A stretch of 64,000 nt of DNA from Prevotella sp. UBA2739 (GTDB taxonomy: Bacteria > Bacteroidota > Bacteroidia > Bacteroidales > Bacteroidaceae), in contig DEJV01000070.1 in assembly GCA_002353525.1 (NCBI GenBank), forward strand, positions 28,361 to 92,360. Direction: 5' to 3'. The notes below the pieces were generated by a model. It saw only the letters and a program-made list of their open reading frames with translations, was not told the DNA's origin and ran no database searches. Below are positions 34,774 through 43,073 of the stretch, in pieces. The translations under genes and the position numbers were made by a program. How positions within the stretch are numbered: position 1 is the stretch's first letter; each line of letters opens with the position of its first letter.

Positions 34774-35826
34774 TCAAAATCCCTTCACCACTCTAAGAAT
34801 GGTGTCGCACACGGTCTGTGTCTGCTCCTTGCGGCCCAGTGTGATGCGCAGGCACGACTCTAGTCCCTTGTCGGTCATGAACTTAATCTTATAGTGCTCG
34901 TCGGTGAGCGCCTTCAAGAGGGCATCTTTTATCTCGATGGGATATTTTATCAGAATGAAGTTGGCCACCGACTTATACACCTTGAATCCAGGCAGCGGTC
35001 CCAGTTCGCGCTTGTAGAGCTGGCGTCCCCACTCCATGTCGTCGGCCACGCGGCGATAGTGGTCGTCGCTGTCGAGGGCTGCCAGTGCCACCGCCTCAGA
35101 GAAGCGGTTGTAGCCCAGATACTTGTTGATGTAGCTCACAAAATGATCGTGGCCAGCACCGATAAAGCCGAAACCGCAACGCAACCCGGGCAACCCGTAG
35201 AATTTCGACAGGGTGCGCGAGATGATCAGGTTCTTATATTTGTTCACCAACGGGGCGATATAGTCGGTGTCGGTGGTGATGAAACTGGCATAAGCCTCAT
35301 CGATGAGCACCATGGTGTCGTCGGGAATATTCTCCATGATACGGCCTATCTCGTCGGGCGTCAGACTGTTGCCCGTGGGGTTGTTGGGCGAGGCCAGCAG
35401 CAGCATGCGCGGATGGATGCGGTTGGTATATTCTATCACCTCGTCCACGTCGTACGCAAACGTGTCGTCCTGCTCGTGCAGCGGATACATCTCGAAGGTG
35501 CCATAGCACTCGCTGGCCACCTTATTATAATACCACCACGAGAACTCCGGAATCAAGATCTTCTTATTGTCACCTTTCATCAGGTAGTAGTGAATGGCAT
35601 TTTTCAGAATATCCTCACCACCGTAGGCCAGCAGCACTTGCTCTTCAGGAACACCATAAATCTCGCTTAGGCGAACGGTAATAACGCTCTTCTTCCCTTG
35701 GTCGTAGATGCGGGTATAGAAACACAGATCCTTCGGATTGAAGTTTCTGATCGCCTCGACCACTTTCTCGCTGGGTTCGAAATTGAACTCATTGCGGTCC
35801 AGATAATTTAATTCGTTTTGCATCAT
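34774..35826 (-). CDS. Fold-type I PLP enzyme, HisC/CobD-like
   Basis: This protein of about 350 residues belongs to the class I/II aminotransferase group that includes histidinol-phosphate aminotransferase and the CobD threonine-phosphate decarboxylase. ASPNNPTGN, VLIDEAYASF and RTLSKFYGLPGLRCGFGF (PLP-binding Lys) are visible. The longer frame from 35865 would begin upstream of the -7 box at 35842-35835, so I place the start at the ATG pair at 35826/35823. No his genes are nearby; the neighbours are LicC- and LicD-like genes. A decarboxylase making an aminoalcohol phosphate for LicC is therefore an alternative to a histidine role. Confidence 0.82.
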   Translation of the reverse strand: MMQNELNYLDRNEFNFEPSEKVVEAIRNFNPKDLCFYTRIYDQGKKSVITVRLSEIYGVPEEQVLLAYGGEDILKNAIHYYLMKGDNKKILIPEFSWWYYNKVASECYGTFEMYPLHEQDDTFAYDVDEVIEYTNRIHPRMLLLASPNNPTGNSLTPDEIGRIMENIPDDTMVLIDEAYASFITTDTDYIAPLVNKYKNLIISRTLSKFYGLPGLRCGFGFIGAGHDHFVSYINKYLGYNRFSEAVALAALDSDDHYRRVADDMEWGRQLYKRELGPLPGFKVYKSVANFILIKYPIEIKDALLKALTDEHYKIKFMTDKGLESCLRITLGRKEQTQTVCDTILRVVKGF

Positions 35827-35834
35827 TGTTTTTC

Positions 35835-35842
35835 TATTTGCC
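35835..35842 (-). promoter_or_regulatory. -7 box before the PLP enzyme gene
   Basis: The minus strand reads TACCTTTG. Initiation would fall only a few bases before the ATG at 35826, so the message would be nearly leaderless, or the box is fortuitous. The palindrome array at 35953 lies about 110 bp upstream. Confidence 0.4.
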
Positions 35843-35952
35843 TGCAAAGGTACAAAAATTATCACTAAGTTGTTTGCAAATGCGGCTTTATTTTTATGGT
35901 GGCCTGCTCATGTGTGGATGCCTGAGAGAGCCTTGCGAAAGGGCGGTTTTTC

Positions 35953-36116
35953 ATTTGCCAACAAACCACACTTCAATTTGTTAAGAAATTAAGGTGCGAT
36001 TTTTAAGAAATTAAGATGCGATTTGTTAACAAATTGGTGTGCGATTTCTTAAGAAATTGAAGTGTAATTTGTTAACAAATTGAAGTGTAATTTCATAACA
36101 AATCGCAAATCGCCCG
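35953..36116. repeat. Second 23-bp palindromic array
   Basis: Six to seven units of the family seen at 11089 stand in tandem, five of 23 bp and one of 22 bp. Cores include TTTGTTAACAAA twice and TTTCTTAAGAAA once, the latter with both half-sites changed so that the palindrome is kept. The rest of the gap 35827-36136 holds no gene. It lies between the stop of the HhH-domain gene and the start of the PLP enzyme gene. Confidence 0.88.
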
Positions 36117-36136
36117 ATTTTCACCCTCTTTTTTGC

Positions 36137-38113
36137 CTAGAAACGCCACCTCAGCTGCAGCTCCACATCGGTCAGCGACGAGTGGGCCACTTGCTGCAAA
36201 CCTGTGCCGACGGTGCTGCGGTCGAAATAGTTGGTAGTGCCGGCCTTGGCCATCAGTGCCAACCGGCGCGACGGGGCATATTGGGCCAGCAGCGAGTAAC
36301 GGATGCCGTGGCCATAGTACGACTGGAAGCCGAACGAATAGAGCATGCCCCGCTCGTAGCAGTAGACACGGGTGGAAAAATCGTCGGTGCGAAACCATCC
36401 CAGCACTCCTGCCACGAGCCATTTCTGGCTGTGAAAGCCCGCTTGCTGGCTCACCATCCAACCCGTTTTGCCATCGGCCACCGACAGGTCGCCCTGCGTT
36501 TTCAGGGTCCAGTGGGTGCCCTTGCGCATCAGGCTGAGACGTGTCCGCTGCGTGGTCTGGTGCTGACGCTGGCGCCACCGGTAGCGGGCGGCTGCCGTCC
36601 ACGGGCCCTGCTGCCATGTCACAGTCAGCATGTTGTCCCACGAGTGGGCGTTGGCCTCCATCTGGTAGCGCGGCCATGCAAACTGCGCATAGTCACTGTA
36701 GGCCGTGAAGGTCAGCCGTCGCGTGGCCCGCCAGTTCAGTCCCACGTAGCCGCCGCTCTCGTTTTGCACGCTGCCCCCATCGCTGAAACTGCGCGCCACG
36801 AGCGAATAGTAGCGGTAAGAGTACATGCGCCACAGCCCCATCACGTCCAGCCGGTCGGTCAGGGCCACCCTCAGCATGTTGAGCGTGGCCACACCGTGGC
36901 AACTGCCTGTGGCCGTCTCGCCGCTCACCGACAGGCGCCGGCTGGTGTAGCCATAGTCTACCGACGCATTCCAAAACGACCGCCCGCTGGCATAAATCTG
37001 CCGGTAGAGCTGTCCGTTTTGCGGTTTCAGCTCGCGATCCAGTCCCGTGGCGACGGCCGTCAGTCCGGCATGAAATCCGTTTTTGCGCAGGTGCAGACTG
37101 GCTCCCGCGAGCCATTGGTGGGCGTTGTGCTTGCGGTTCATCTCGCTCTCGGTGCGGTGGTAGCCACTGGTAAGGATGGTGCGGATGGCCGACGAGTCTT
37201 TGCCCAGCGTGGCATCGATGGCCCTGTAAGAGGCAAATGCTGTCAGGTCGATGGCCTTCGAGAGGGCGATGGTGGCTGCCGCTCCCTGCAGATAGTTGCC
37301 CTCCGAGCGCGACGAGTGGGCGCGCAACGAGCCTTGCTGGCGCGTCATCTGCGACAGCATGGCCAGTTTTCCGAGCGCGAAATCGTTGTTGATGACCAGC
37401 CCCAGACCTGCTTTCAACCGGTAACGGCCCACCACGGCCGCCTTCAGGCGCCCCAAGCGCCGCACCATGAGATAGGCCGAATAGTAGTCGTAGCCCGCAC
37501 GGTTTCGTCCGGCAAGAAAAGGTTCGCCAGCGTCTTGTGCACCGGTGATGCCGGCCTTCACGTATTGTCCGTAGCTGAACTGATAGCGCAGGTCGTGGCG
37601 GTAGGGCCATCCCAGATAGCCTTTGTCATCGCCCTTGCGCCGATAGGTGGGAATCTTGACGGTGGCAATGAGCTGGTGCTCACCGTATTTCAGGATGTTG
37701 CGCCACTGGGGGAATCCCGCCTGGGGTTCCGCTCCGGCCACCAACAGGCACGAAAGCAACTGGCGGCGCGGCGCATCGAGGCTCTCGATGAGCATCAGTT
37801 CGCCCAGCGTCTGCATGCGCCCGTAGCGGTCGAGATACTCGCATATCTCGGCTATCTGCGTATCGGAGAGGAAGGGGATGCGCTCCAGGTCGTCGCGGGT
37901 GGCACTGTTGATGTCCAGGGGATTAGCCGCCAGCTGGCTCACCACCTCGTAGGCATTCTCCCAGTCGGCAGTCTCGGCATCCTCCATCGCCGTGAGCTGC
38001 TCGAAATAGGTCTCCCAGTCGGCTGTGTTTTGGGCGCCGAGGGGCTGCACAGAGGCTGCCGCGACGAAAGCGGCAAGGCATGTTTTCAGAAATAATGCTA
38101 TAGGATGTTTCAT
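36137..38113 (-). CDS. Helix-hairpin-helix domain outer-membrane beta-barrel-like protein
   Basis: The function of this 658-residue exported protein is unknown. A signal peptide (about 1-27, PLGAQ) precedes ComEA-like helix-hairpin-helix motifs (LDINSATRDDLERIPFLSD, near residues 66-105). The long remainder alternates hydrophobic and polar residues with many aromatic positions and ends LQLRWRF, the pattern of an outer-membrane barrel. This combination is common in Bacteroidetes. DNA binding by the HhH part at the surface is a family-based guess. Confidence 0.78.
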   Translation of the reverse strand: MKHPIALFLKTCLAAFVAAASVQPLGAQNTADWETYFEQLTAMEDAETADWENAYEVVSQLAANPLDINSATRDDLERIPFLSDTQIAEICEYLDRYGRMQTLGELMLIESLDAPRRQLLSCLLVAGAEPQAGFPQWRNILKYGEHQLIATVKIPTYRRKGDDKGYLGWPYRHDLRYQFSYGQYVKAGITGAQDAGEPFLAGRNRAGYDYYSAYLMVRRLGRLKAAVVGRYRLKAGLGLVINNDFALGKLAMLSQMTRQQGSLRAHSSRSEGNYLQGAAATIALSKAIDLTAFASYRAIDATLGKDSSAIRTILTSGYHRTESEMNRKHNAHQWLAGASLHLRKNGFHAGLTAVATGLDRELKPQNGQLYRQIYASGRSFWNASVDYGYTSRRLSVSGETATGSCHGVATLNMLRVALTDRLDVMGLWRMYSYRYYSLVARSFSDGGSVQNESGGYVGLNWRATRRLTFTAYSDYAQFAWPRYQMEANAHSWDNMLTVTWQQGPWTAAARYRWRQRQHQTTQRTRLSLMRKGTHWTLKTQGDLSVADGKTGWMVSQQAGFHSQKWLVAGVLGWFRTDDFSTRVYCYERGMLYSFGFQSYYGHGIRYSLLAQYAPSRRLALMAKAGTTNYFDRSTVGTGLQQVAHSSLTDVELQLRWRF

Positions 38114-38147
38114 AGTAATTGTCAGGTTTCAGGTTGTAGAAAGCATG

Positions 38148-38155
38148 CAAAGGTA
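38148..38155 (-). promoter_or_regulatory. Promoter -7 box for the HhH protein gene
   Basis: The minus strand reads TACCTTTG followed by C, about 35 bp before the ATG at 38113. It is divergent from the box at 38220-38227. Confidence 0.6.
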
Positions 38156-38219
38156 AAGAATTTTTTATCAACGAATGCTAAATAAATGATGTTTTTTAGC
38201 AGAAATGCAAAATAATCAC

Positions 38220-38227
38220 TACTTTTG
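38220..38227 (+). promoter_or_regulatory. -7 box before the DUF4294 gene
   Basis: TACTTTTG ends 8 bp before the ATG at 38236, so the leader would be only a few bases. No -33 element is clear. Confidence 0.4.
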
Positions 38228-38235
38228 TGCTGGAA

Positions 38236-38886
38236 ATGAACGAGCTGAAAAAACATATCGTCACCATGATGCTGATGCTGGCTGCCACAACGGCACTGGC
38301 ACAGACCGACGGCAAGGGCAAACAAAACCCCGAAGACCGCACTGTGGACATGGACAACCCCACGTTTGTGCCGCTGGTGAAGGTGACCAAAGTGAAGGTC
38401 GACGGCGACTCTATTCAGTATCTCGAACTGAACAACGTGTATGTCTACCCGAAGGCTACCTTCAAGAATGCACGCCAGCAGCAGGCCTACAACCGGCTGG
38501 TGTACAACGTGAAGAAGGTGCTGCCCATTGCCAAGGAGGTGAACCGCGTGATGATGGAGACGGCCGAGTATCTGGAAACGCTGCCCAACAAACGGGCCAA
38601 AGACGAGCACATGAAGCGCGTGGAGAAAGCCGTGAAAAAGGAATACACACCACGCATGAAGAAACTCACCTATGCCCAGGGCAAACTGCTCATCAAACTC
38701 ATCTACCGCGAGTGCAACTCGTCGTCGTATCAGCTCATCCAGGCATTCCTCGGACCCGTCAAGGCCGGCATCTATCAGGCCTTTGCCTGGACCTTCGGCG
38801 CCTCGCTGATGAAGCAATATGATGCCGACGGCACCGACCGACTCACCGAACGCGTGGTCAGAATGGTAGAGGCCGGACAGCTGTAA
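38236..38886 (+). CDS. DUF4294-family secreted protein
   Basis: This Bacteroidetes-specific protein of unknown function has 216 residues from the ATG at 38236; a GTG nine bases earlier overlaps the -7 box. The signal peptide is MNELKKHIVTMMLMLAATTALAQ. The mature part matches DUF4294 as I know it: YLELNNVYVYPKATFKN, LVYNVKKVLPIAKEVN and a Lys/Arg-rich helix region ending KLIYRECNSSSYQLI. It is divergent from the HhH barrel gene and is followed by the AsmA-like gene on the same strand. Confidence 0.88.
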   Translation: MNELKKHIVTMMLMLAATTALAQTDGKGKQNPEDRTVDMDNPTFVPLVKVTKVKVDGDSIQYLELNNVYVYPKATFKNARQQQAYNRLVYNVKKVLPIAKEVNRVMMETAEYLETLPNKRAKDEHMKRVEKAVKKEYTPRMKKLTYAQGKLLIKLIYRECNSSSYQLIQAFLGPVKAGIYQAFAWTFGASLMKQYDADGTDRLTERVVRMVEAGQL

Positions 38887-38971
38887 GCGGCCTGCCACGC
38901 ATTGCCTCTGTGCGATTGTCACTTCAAGAGAAACCACTTTTTTTACTGACGCAACAATAACCGATGACGCC

Positions 38972-40879
38972 ATGACACCTGTTTTGAAACATCTCCTACG
39001 GGCAGCCAAGACGCTGGCAATTGCTGTTGCCGCCTTTGTGTTCTTGGTGGTTGCTGTCGTGGGGTTGCTCAACATGCCATCGGTGCAAGACCGTTTTCTG
39101 GCCTATGCCACGAAGTTGCTGCAGGAGAAACTGCAGACGAAGGTAGAGATTGACAGCGTGCGCATTGGTTTTTTCCGCGACGATGTGCGGCTCTACAACC
39201 TCAGGGTGGACGACCGCGAACACAGGCCCATGCTCTGGTTGGAGCAAATGAATGCCGAGATAGACATGTGGCACTTGCTCCAGAAAGAGGTAAGACTGAA
39301 AGAGGTGGGGGTAAAGGGGCTTCATGCCCAGCTCTATAAGCCCCATCCCGACAGCACCGCCAACTATCAGTTTGTGCTGGACGCCTTGAAACCGACAAAG
39401 AAAAAGGAAGGAGAGGAGCGGAAAGAGAAGAAAAAACTGTCATTCGACCTCAACACGCTGCACATCGAGGATGTGGACGTGGCCTACAACAACCGGCATT
39501 TTGCCTTCAGCAACATAAACCTGCAAAAAAGCTGGGGAGGCGATATCTATGCCGAAATGCACAACGCCGAAACAGCATGGGTGCACGTGAAGAAGCGCAA
39601 AGGCGTCAAGGTGGACAACCACCTGCTCATAGGCCGCGTGGTCTATCAAGAGGAAGACGGGAAAAGGAAAGTGACGGTCGACAGCCTGCACTGGACCACC
39701 AACAACCATCTGCCCCACAAACGCACACATAAGCCCAAGCGCGGATGGTTTGACGACGGCCATGTGAACGTGGTGGCACGCATGGCGGTCAGCCTGCATC
39801 ATGCCGACAAAGACAGCATCTGCGGCACCCTCGAGGAATGCGACGCCAACGACAAGGCCTCGGGACTCCACATCACCGGACTGAACCTGAAATTCAAGAA
39901 AATAGCCGAGAACGTGCACGTGAGCAATGCCACCATTCGCATGGCTCACACCACGTTGAAGTTTGACAAAGGCCTGTTGCGACTGCCCAGCAAAAAGCAC
40001 CAACGCGCCCTGCACTTCACCACCAGCAACATCACGGGCACCACGCTGCTGGCCGACATTGCACATCCTTTTGCCTCTGTGCTGAAAAACTTTAAGCTTC
40101 CGCTCATCATCTCCACCAAGATGCAAGGCACCGACAAAGGACTGACGTTCCGCAACGTCAGCGTCAGGACAGCCGACAACCTGTTTCATGTCAAAGCCGA
40201 CGGAGGGGTGGACGAGCTGAAAGACAAATACAAACTGAAAGTACATTTCAACATCCACGAGTGCGTGGCACAAGGCGACGTGAAAGCACGCATCATCAAC
40301 CAGTTCAGCGTGAAGAAGTTCATGATGAAGCAGGTGCAGACGCTAGGAACGCTGCGCTACAAAGGAACGCTCAACGTGAGGCACAAGCGCGTGGAGGTGG
40401 GCGGCAACATGGGCACCGACTGCGGCCACATGCATTTCTCACTGCTGGTGAATGCGCTCGACAAGTATCTCACGGGCAATGTGCTGACCAACGATTTCCT
40501 GCTGGGCAAGGCCATGGACCACCCCGATTGGGGCAAGATTGCCTGTAAAGCCGCTTTCAGAATCGACATCTCGAAAGTGCGTACGGCCGCCATGCGCCGG
40601 CAAAAAGGCGGAAAACTTCCCATCGGAGAGGTGGATGCCCTTGTCTACGAAACCAAATACAAGGGCATCAAGATGACCAATATCTTTGCCAACATTGTGA
40701 GCGACGGAGCCCTGGCAGAGGGCTTCCTGAAGACGGAAGGAAAACTGAAGCTGGCCGATATTCTCTGCTCTTTCTCCTTCACCGACACCAATGAGATGAA
40801 GAAAATGGAAATCAAGCCCAGCCTCCGCTTCCATCTCTTCCACCGCAACAAAGACCACAACAAGGTGGCAAAGCTTTAG
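38972..40879 (+). CDS. AsmA/TamB-N-terminal-like membrane-anchored protein
   Basis: This 635-residue protein has one N-terminal membrane helix (about 12-36) and a large periplasmic part. The opening (SVQDRFLAYATKLLQEKLQTKVEID, then RLYNLRVDDREHRPMLWLEQMNAEID) resembles the chorein-like start of AsmA and TamB proteins, which shape lipid transport or outer-membrane assembly. It is far shorter than typical TamB and lacks a recognisable C-terminal DUF490. The region 130-150 is Lys/Glu-rich. It ends 26 bp from the convergent DUF3667 gene. Confidence 0.72.
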   Translation: MTPVLKHLLRAAKTLAIAVAAFVFLVVAVVGLLNMPSVQDRFLAYATKLLQEKLQTKVEIDSVRIGFFRDDVRLYNLRVDDREHRPMLWLEQMNAEIDMWHLLQKEVRLKEVGVKGLHAQLYKPHPDSTANYQFVLDALKPTKKKEGEERKEKKKLSFDLNTLHIEDVDVAYNNRHFAFSNINLQKSWGGDIYAEMHNAETAWVHVKKRKGVKVDNHLLIGRVVYQEEDGKRKVTVDSLHWTTNNHLPHKRTHKPKRGWFDDGHVNVVARMAVSLHHADKDSICGTLEECDANDKASGLHITGLNLKFKKIAENVHVSNATIRMAHTTLKFDKGLLRLPSKKHQRALHFTTSNITGTTLLADIAHPFASVLKNFKLPLIISTKMQGTDKGLTFRNVSVRTADNLFHVKADGGVDELKDKYKLKVHFNIHECVAQGDVKARIINQFSVKKFMMKQVQTLGTLRYKGTLNVRHKRVEVGGNMGTDCGHMHFSLLVNALDKYLTGNVLTNDFLLGKAMDHPDWGKIACKAAFRIDISKVRTAAMRRQKGGKLPIGEVDALVYETKYKGIKMTNIFANIVSDGALAEGFLKTEGKLKLADILCSFSFTDTNEMKKMEIKPSLRFHLFHRNKDHNKVAKL

Positions 40880-40905
40880 GAGGGCGATGGATATGAACCT
40901 CGTCT

Positions 40906-42048
40906 CTACGCCACCGACCAATACAGAATGTAGATGGTCAGCGTGAACAGTGCCACCAGCACGATGGTAACAATCAGCACCGACAGCGTGATATAGCCCA
41001 GCAGGCGTTTCTTGGAGATGCCGGAGAACTGTTTCAGCGTCACAAAAACCATCAGTACCGCTATCAGCTGGATAATGAACGACCCCAGAAGGCTGCCAAT
41101 GATGGAGTAGATGCTGTAGACATTTGAGGTGTAGACCAGTGCCACCGTAAACTCAGAATAGCGCATGTCGGGTATGTACGGCGAACGGCGTATAAACAGG
41201 TAAAGCGGCAGCGAGAACAACATCAATGTGAACAAGGCGAAGATAGTGGGGTTTGAATCCCAAAGCTTGACCAAGACCATGATAAATATCACAAAACCTT
41301 TGACCAGCGGCGCTTCCTTATTGCCCTTCTTTGACAATTCTTGGAGCTTGTCTGTCACCTCAATGGTTTTCTTTAAGAAATCATCAGCCGTTGTCGGTTT
41401 TGCACGTGCAGAGTCGCCTTTCAGCGAGTCCGTCAGCACAGCTGTTGCCTGTTTGGCATTTGCAGAATCGCTTTTCAGCGAGTCCGTCAGCACAGCTGTT
41501 GCTTGTTGGTCGCTTGCAGAATCTCCTTTCAGCACGTCGGTCAGTATGGCCGTTGCCTTTTCTACGCGTGAAGAATCGCTTTTCAGCGTGTCGGCCGGCG
41601 CGGCAGTCGTCTGCTTGTTGGAGCCACTATTCTTATTGTCTGAAAGCCCCAGGTCGATGCCATATTTGGCTATCAGCGAGAACGCTGCCAGCAAGAAAAA
41701 CATCTTGAATGGTGGGAAATAGGCCGACTGCATGCCTCGCAGATAGTCGCGAATCATAAAGCCCGGACGAAACATCAGGTCGCGCAAGCTTCGCAGCATG
41801 CTCCGGTTGCCAATTGCCCATACGTCGAGAAACAGCATCAGCGCCTTCTTGAAAGAGAAACGCCCCACCCCGGCAGCTTGTCCGCAGCGTGGGCAGTAGT
41901 TTCCCGTGTACTCCGTCTTACACGACGAGCACACGTGGCTCTCCTGTTTCAGTGGTGCCACCTCGTACGGGCGACGCTGCCAAATGTGGAAAGCTCGCAT
42001 CCATATAGCCCGTTTCTCTTTGCTCTTCAGATATTCCAAATATTTCAT
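40906..42048 (-). CDS. DUF3667-family membrane protein with a repeat-bearing loop
   Basis: This 380-residue membrane protein has an N-terminal zinc ribbon, CSSCKTEYTGNYCPRCGQ (Cys40, 43, 52, 55), typical of DUF3667. SLRDLMFRPGFMIRDYLRGM and YFPPFKMFFLLAA are also family-like. Four or five transmembrane helices follow. Between the first helix and the rest lies a hydrophilic loop of about 75 residues made of 18-residue repeats (ATAVLTDSLKGDSA-type). Function is unknown. Confidence 0.85.
   Translation of the reverse strand: MKYLEYLKSKEKRAIWMRAFHIWQRRPYEVAPLKQESHVCSSCKTEYTGNYCPRCGQAAGVGRFSFKKALMLFLDVWAIGNRSMLRSLRDLMFRPGFMIRDYLRGMQSAYFPPFKMFFLLAAFSLIAKYGIDLGLSDNKNSGSNKQTTAAPADTLKSDSSRVEKATAILTDVLKGDSASDQQATAVLTDSLKSDSANAKQATAVLTDSLKGDSARAKPTTADDFLKKTIEVTDKLQELSKKGNKEAPLVKGFVIFIMVLVKLWDSNPTIFALFTLMLFSLPLYLFIRRSPYIPDMRYSEFTVALVYTSNVYSIYSIIGSLLGSFIIQLIAVLMVFVTLKQFSGISKKRLLGYITLSVLIVTIVLVALFTLTIYILYWSVA
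41399..41612 (-). repeat. Four 54-bp in-frame tandem repeats inside the DUF3667 gene
   Basis: On the minus strand the copies code for 18-residue units of the form xATAVLTDSLKSDSANAK; the two central copies differ only slightly and the outer ones are more diverged. The unit length is a multiple of three, so copy-number change would keep the frame. Confidence 0.8.
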
Positions 42049-42124
42049 TCTGTTGCCAAAACTAATTAAAAAAACACAAGACTACAAGTTTTTCAGAATC
42101 AGGGGAATCGTTTTATGCTGTGTT

Positions 42125-42436
42125 TTATACAACTGTAAGCGAAACGCGCTTACCCAGTCCTGCAAAGATACGGAAGAGCGTAGAGAGTTGTACATCCGCA
42201 TGCCCATTCTCTATCTTTGAGATATAACTTTTCTTCGTGCCAATCTTTGCAGCCAGTTGCTCTTGGGTCAAACCTGCCAGGCGCCGATGCTCCTTCAGAC
42301 ATTCTGCCAAGCAAAATGCCTCAGCCTCAGCCTCGAAAGTCTCTCGGGCCTCAGTTTCGCGCTCACCGTATTCTGCATCCAGCAGTTCGTCAAAACTCTC
42401 ACAATTCTTAATTGCTTCTTTCTTCTTTGCATCCAT
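42125..42436 (-). CDS. HigA-type antitoxin, XRE-family helix-turn-helix
   Basis: This 103-residue protein has an acidic N-terminus and an XRE HTH (LTQEQLAAKIGTKKSYISKIENG, about 56-78), as in HigA antitoxins of RelE/HigB modules. Its ATG overlaps the stop of the upstream toxin-like frame (TAATG), the normal coupling in such operons. The toxin frame is broken, so this may be an orphan antitoxin. Confidence 0.85.
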   Translation of the reverse strand: MDAKKKEAIKNCESFDELLDAEYGERETEARETFEAEAEAFCLAECLKEHRRLAGLTQEQLAAKIGTKKSYISKIENGHADVQLSTLFRIFAGLGKRVSLTVV

Positions 42437-42783
42437 TATTCTGCCTCCTTACTTTTAAAATACTCTTTCTTAATCGCTTCAGCTCGCTTAATCTCCTTTT
42501 CGGGTGTCTTTTGAGTTTTCTTCTGGAAATCATGAAAAAGCACTACAATGGCACCACCATCAAGACAACAAAAAATGCGATAAATATTACTCTCCACCTC
42601 TACAAGGATTTCATAAATCCCATCCGAATTCTCAATAAACTTGAAAAACTTTTTTTCGGAATCATACGCTGGGTTTCAACCAGTTTCAGTACAAAGTTAA
42701 TCTTATCACGCACTTTCTTGGTCTGTGACACGTAAAAGTCTTTGTAGTAGGACTTGAAGAGTTTGATGGTTCTAGTTCTCCAT
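42436..42783 (-). pseudogene. HigB/Gp49-like toxin gene with two frame breaks
   Basis: Read in pieces, this region codes for a HigB-type RelE-fold toxin: IKLFKSYYKDFYVSQTKKV, then after a break KFFKFIENSDGIYEILVEV, and FHDFQKKTQKTPEKEIKRA near the end. The first break follows the ATG at 42783, where the frame runs M-E-N-stop; a one-base shift restores RTIKLF. The second is in a run of seven A (minus strand; T-run 42650-42656), where a -1 shift restores the C-terminal half up to a stop overlapping the antitoxin start. A TTG start at 42806 lies inside the promoter box and is unlikely. Decay, or slippage at the A-run, could explain it. Confidence 0.75.
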
Positions 42784-42803
42784 TTCAGTTGCCTTATCAG
42801 GCA

Positions 42804-42811
42804 CAAAGTTA
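42804..42811 (-). promoter_or_regulatory. Promoter -7 box of the higBA locus
   Basis: The minus strand reads TAACTTTG. Initiation near 42797 gives a short leader before the toxin ATG at 42783. Confidence 0.55.
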
Positions 42812-42894
42812 ATTAATTAATGAACATCTTCCAAACTTTTATGTTCTTTCTTGGGTATTCTGCTATGATTTACATTCTTTTATTTCAAATACAC

Positions 42895-42927
42895 AAAAAA
42901 AGGATGTGCCTATAAAATGACACATCC
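42895..42927 (-). terminator. Intrinsic terminator of the OPT transporter transcript
   Basis: On the minus strand GGATGTG and CACATCC pair around a 12-nt loop and are followed by seven T. It lies about 150 bp after the OPT stop and just before the higBA promoter. Confidence 0.85.
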
Positions 42928-42959
42928 CTTCTGTATGATCCTATACTTATACTTGCCAA

Positions 42960-43041
42960 CCGTAGGGACTTACTTTATGTATGTCCGTATATAATTGAAG
43001 ATGTCCTATTCGCCGGACATAGATAAACTAAGTCCCTACGG
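42960..43041. other. Long 82-nt hairpin in the OPT 3' untranslated region
   Basis: CCGTAGGGACTTA (42960-42972) and TAAGTCCCTACGG (43029-43041) are perfect inverted copies. Pairing continues inward to TATGTCCG/CGGACATA, giving arms of about 28 bp with two mismatches and a 26-nt loop. It lies between the OPT stop (43074) and the terminator at 42895-42927. It could be a 3'-UTR-derived small RNA or a small palindromic mobile element. Confidence 0.7.
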
Positions 43042-43073
43042 CATGGTGTGAGTCAAATCCTATAGGGTTACCC

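Noticed and set aside
42600..42806. Separate 68-residue gene starting at TTG
   Set aside because: Its start lies in the -7 promoter box and its sequence is the N-terminal half of the broken HigB-like toxin.
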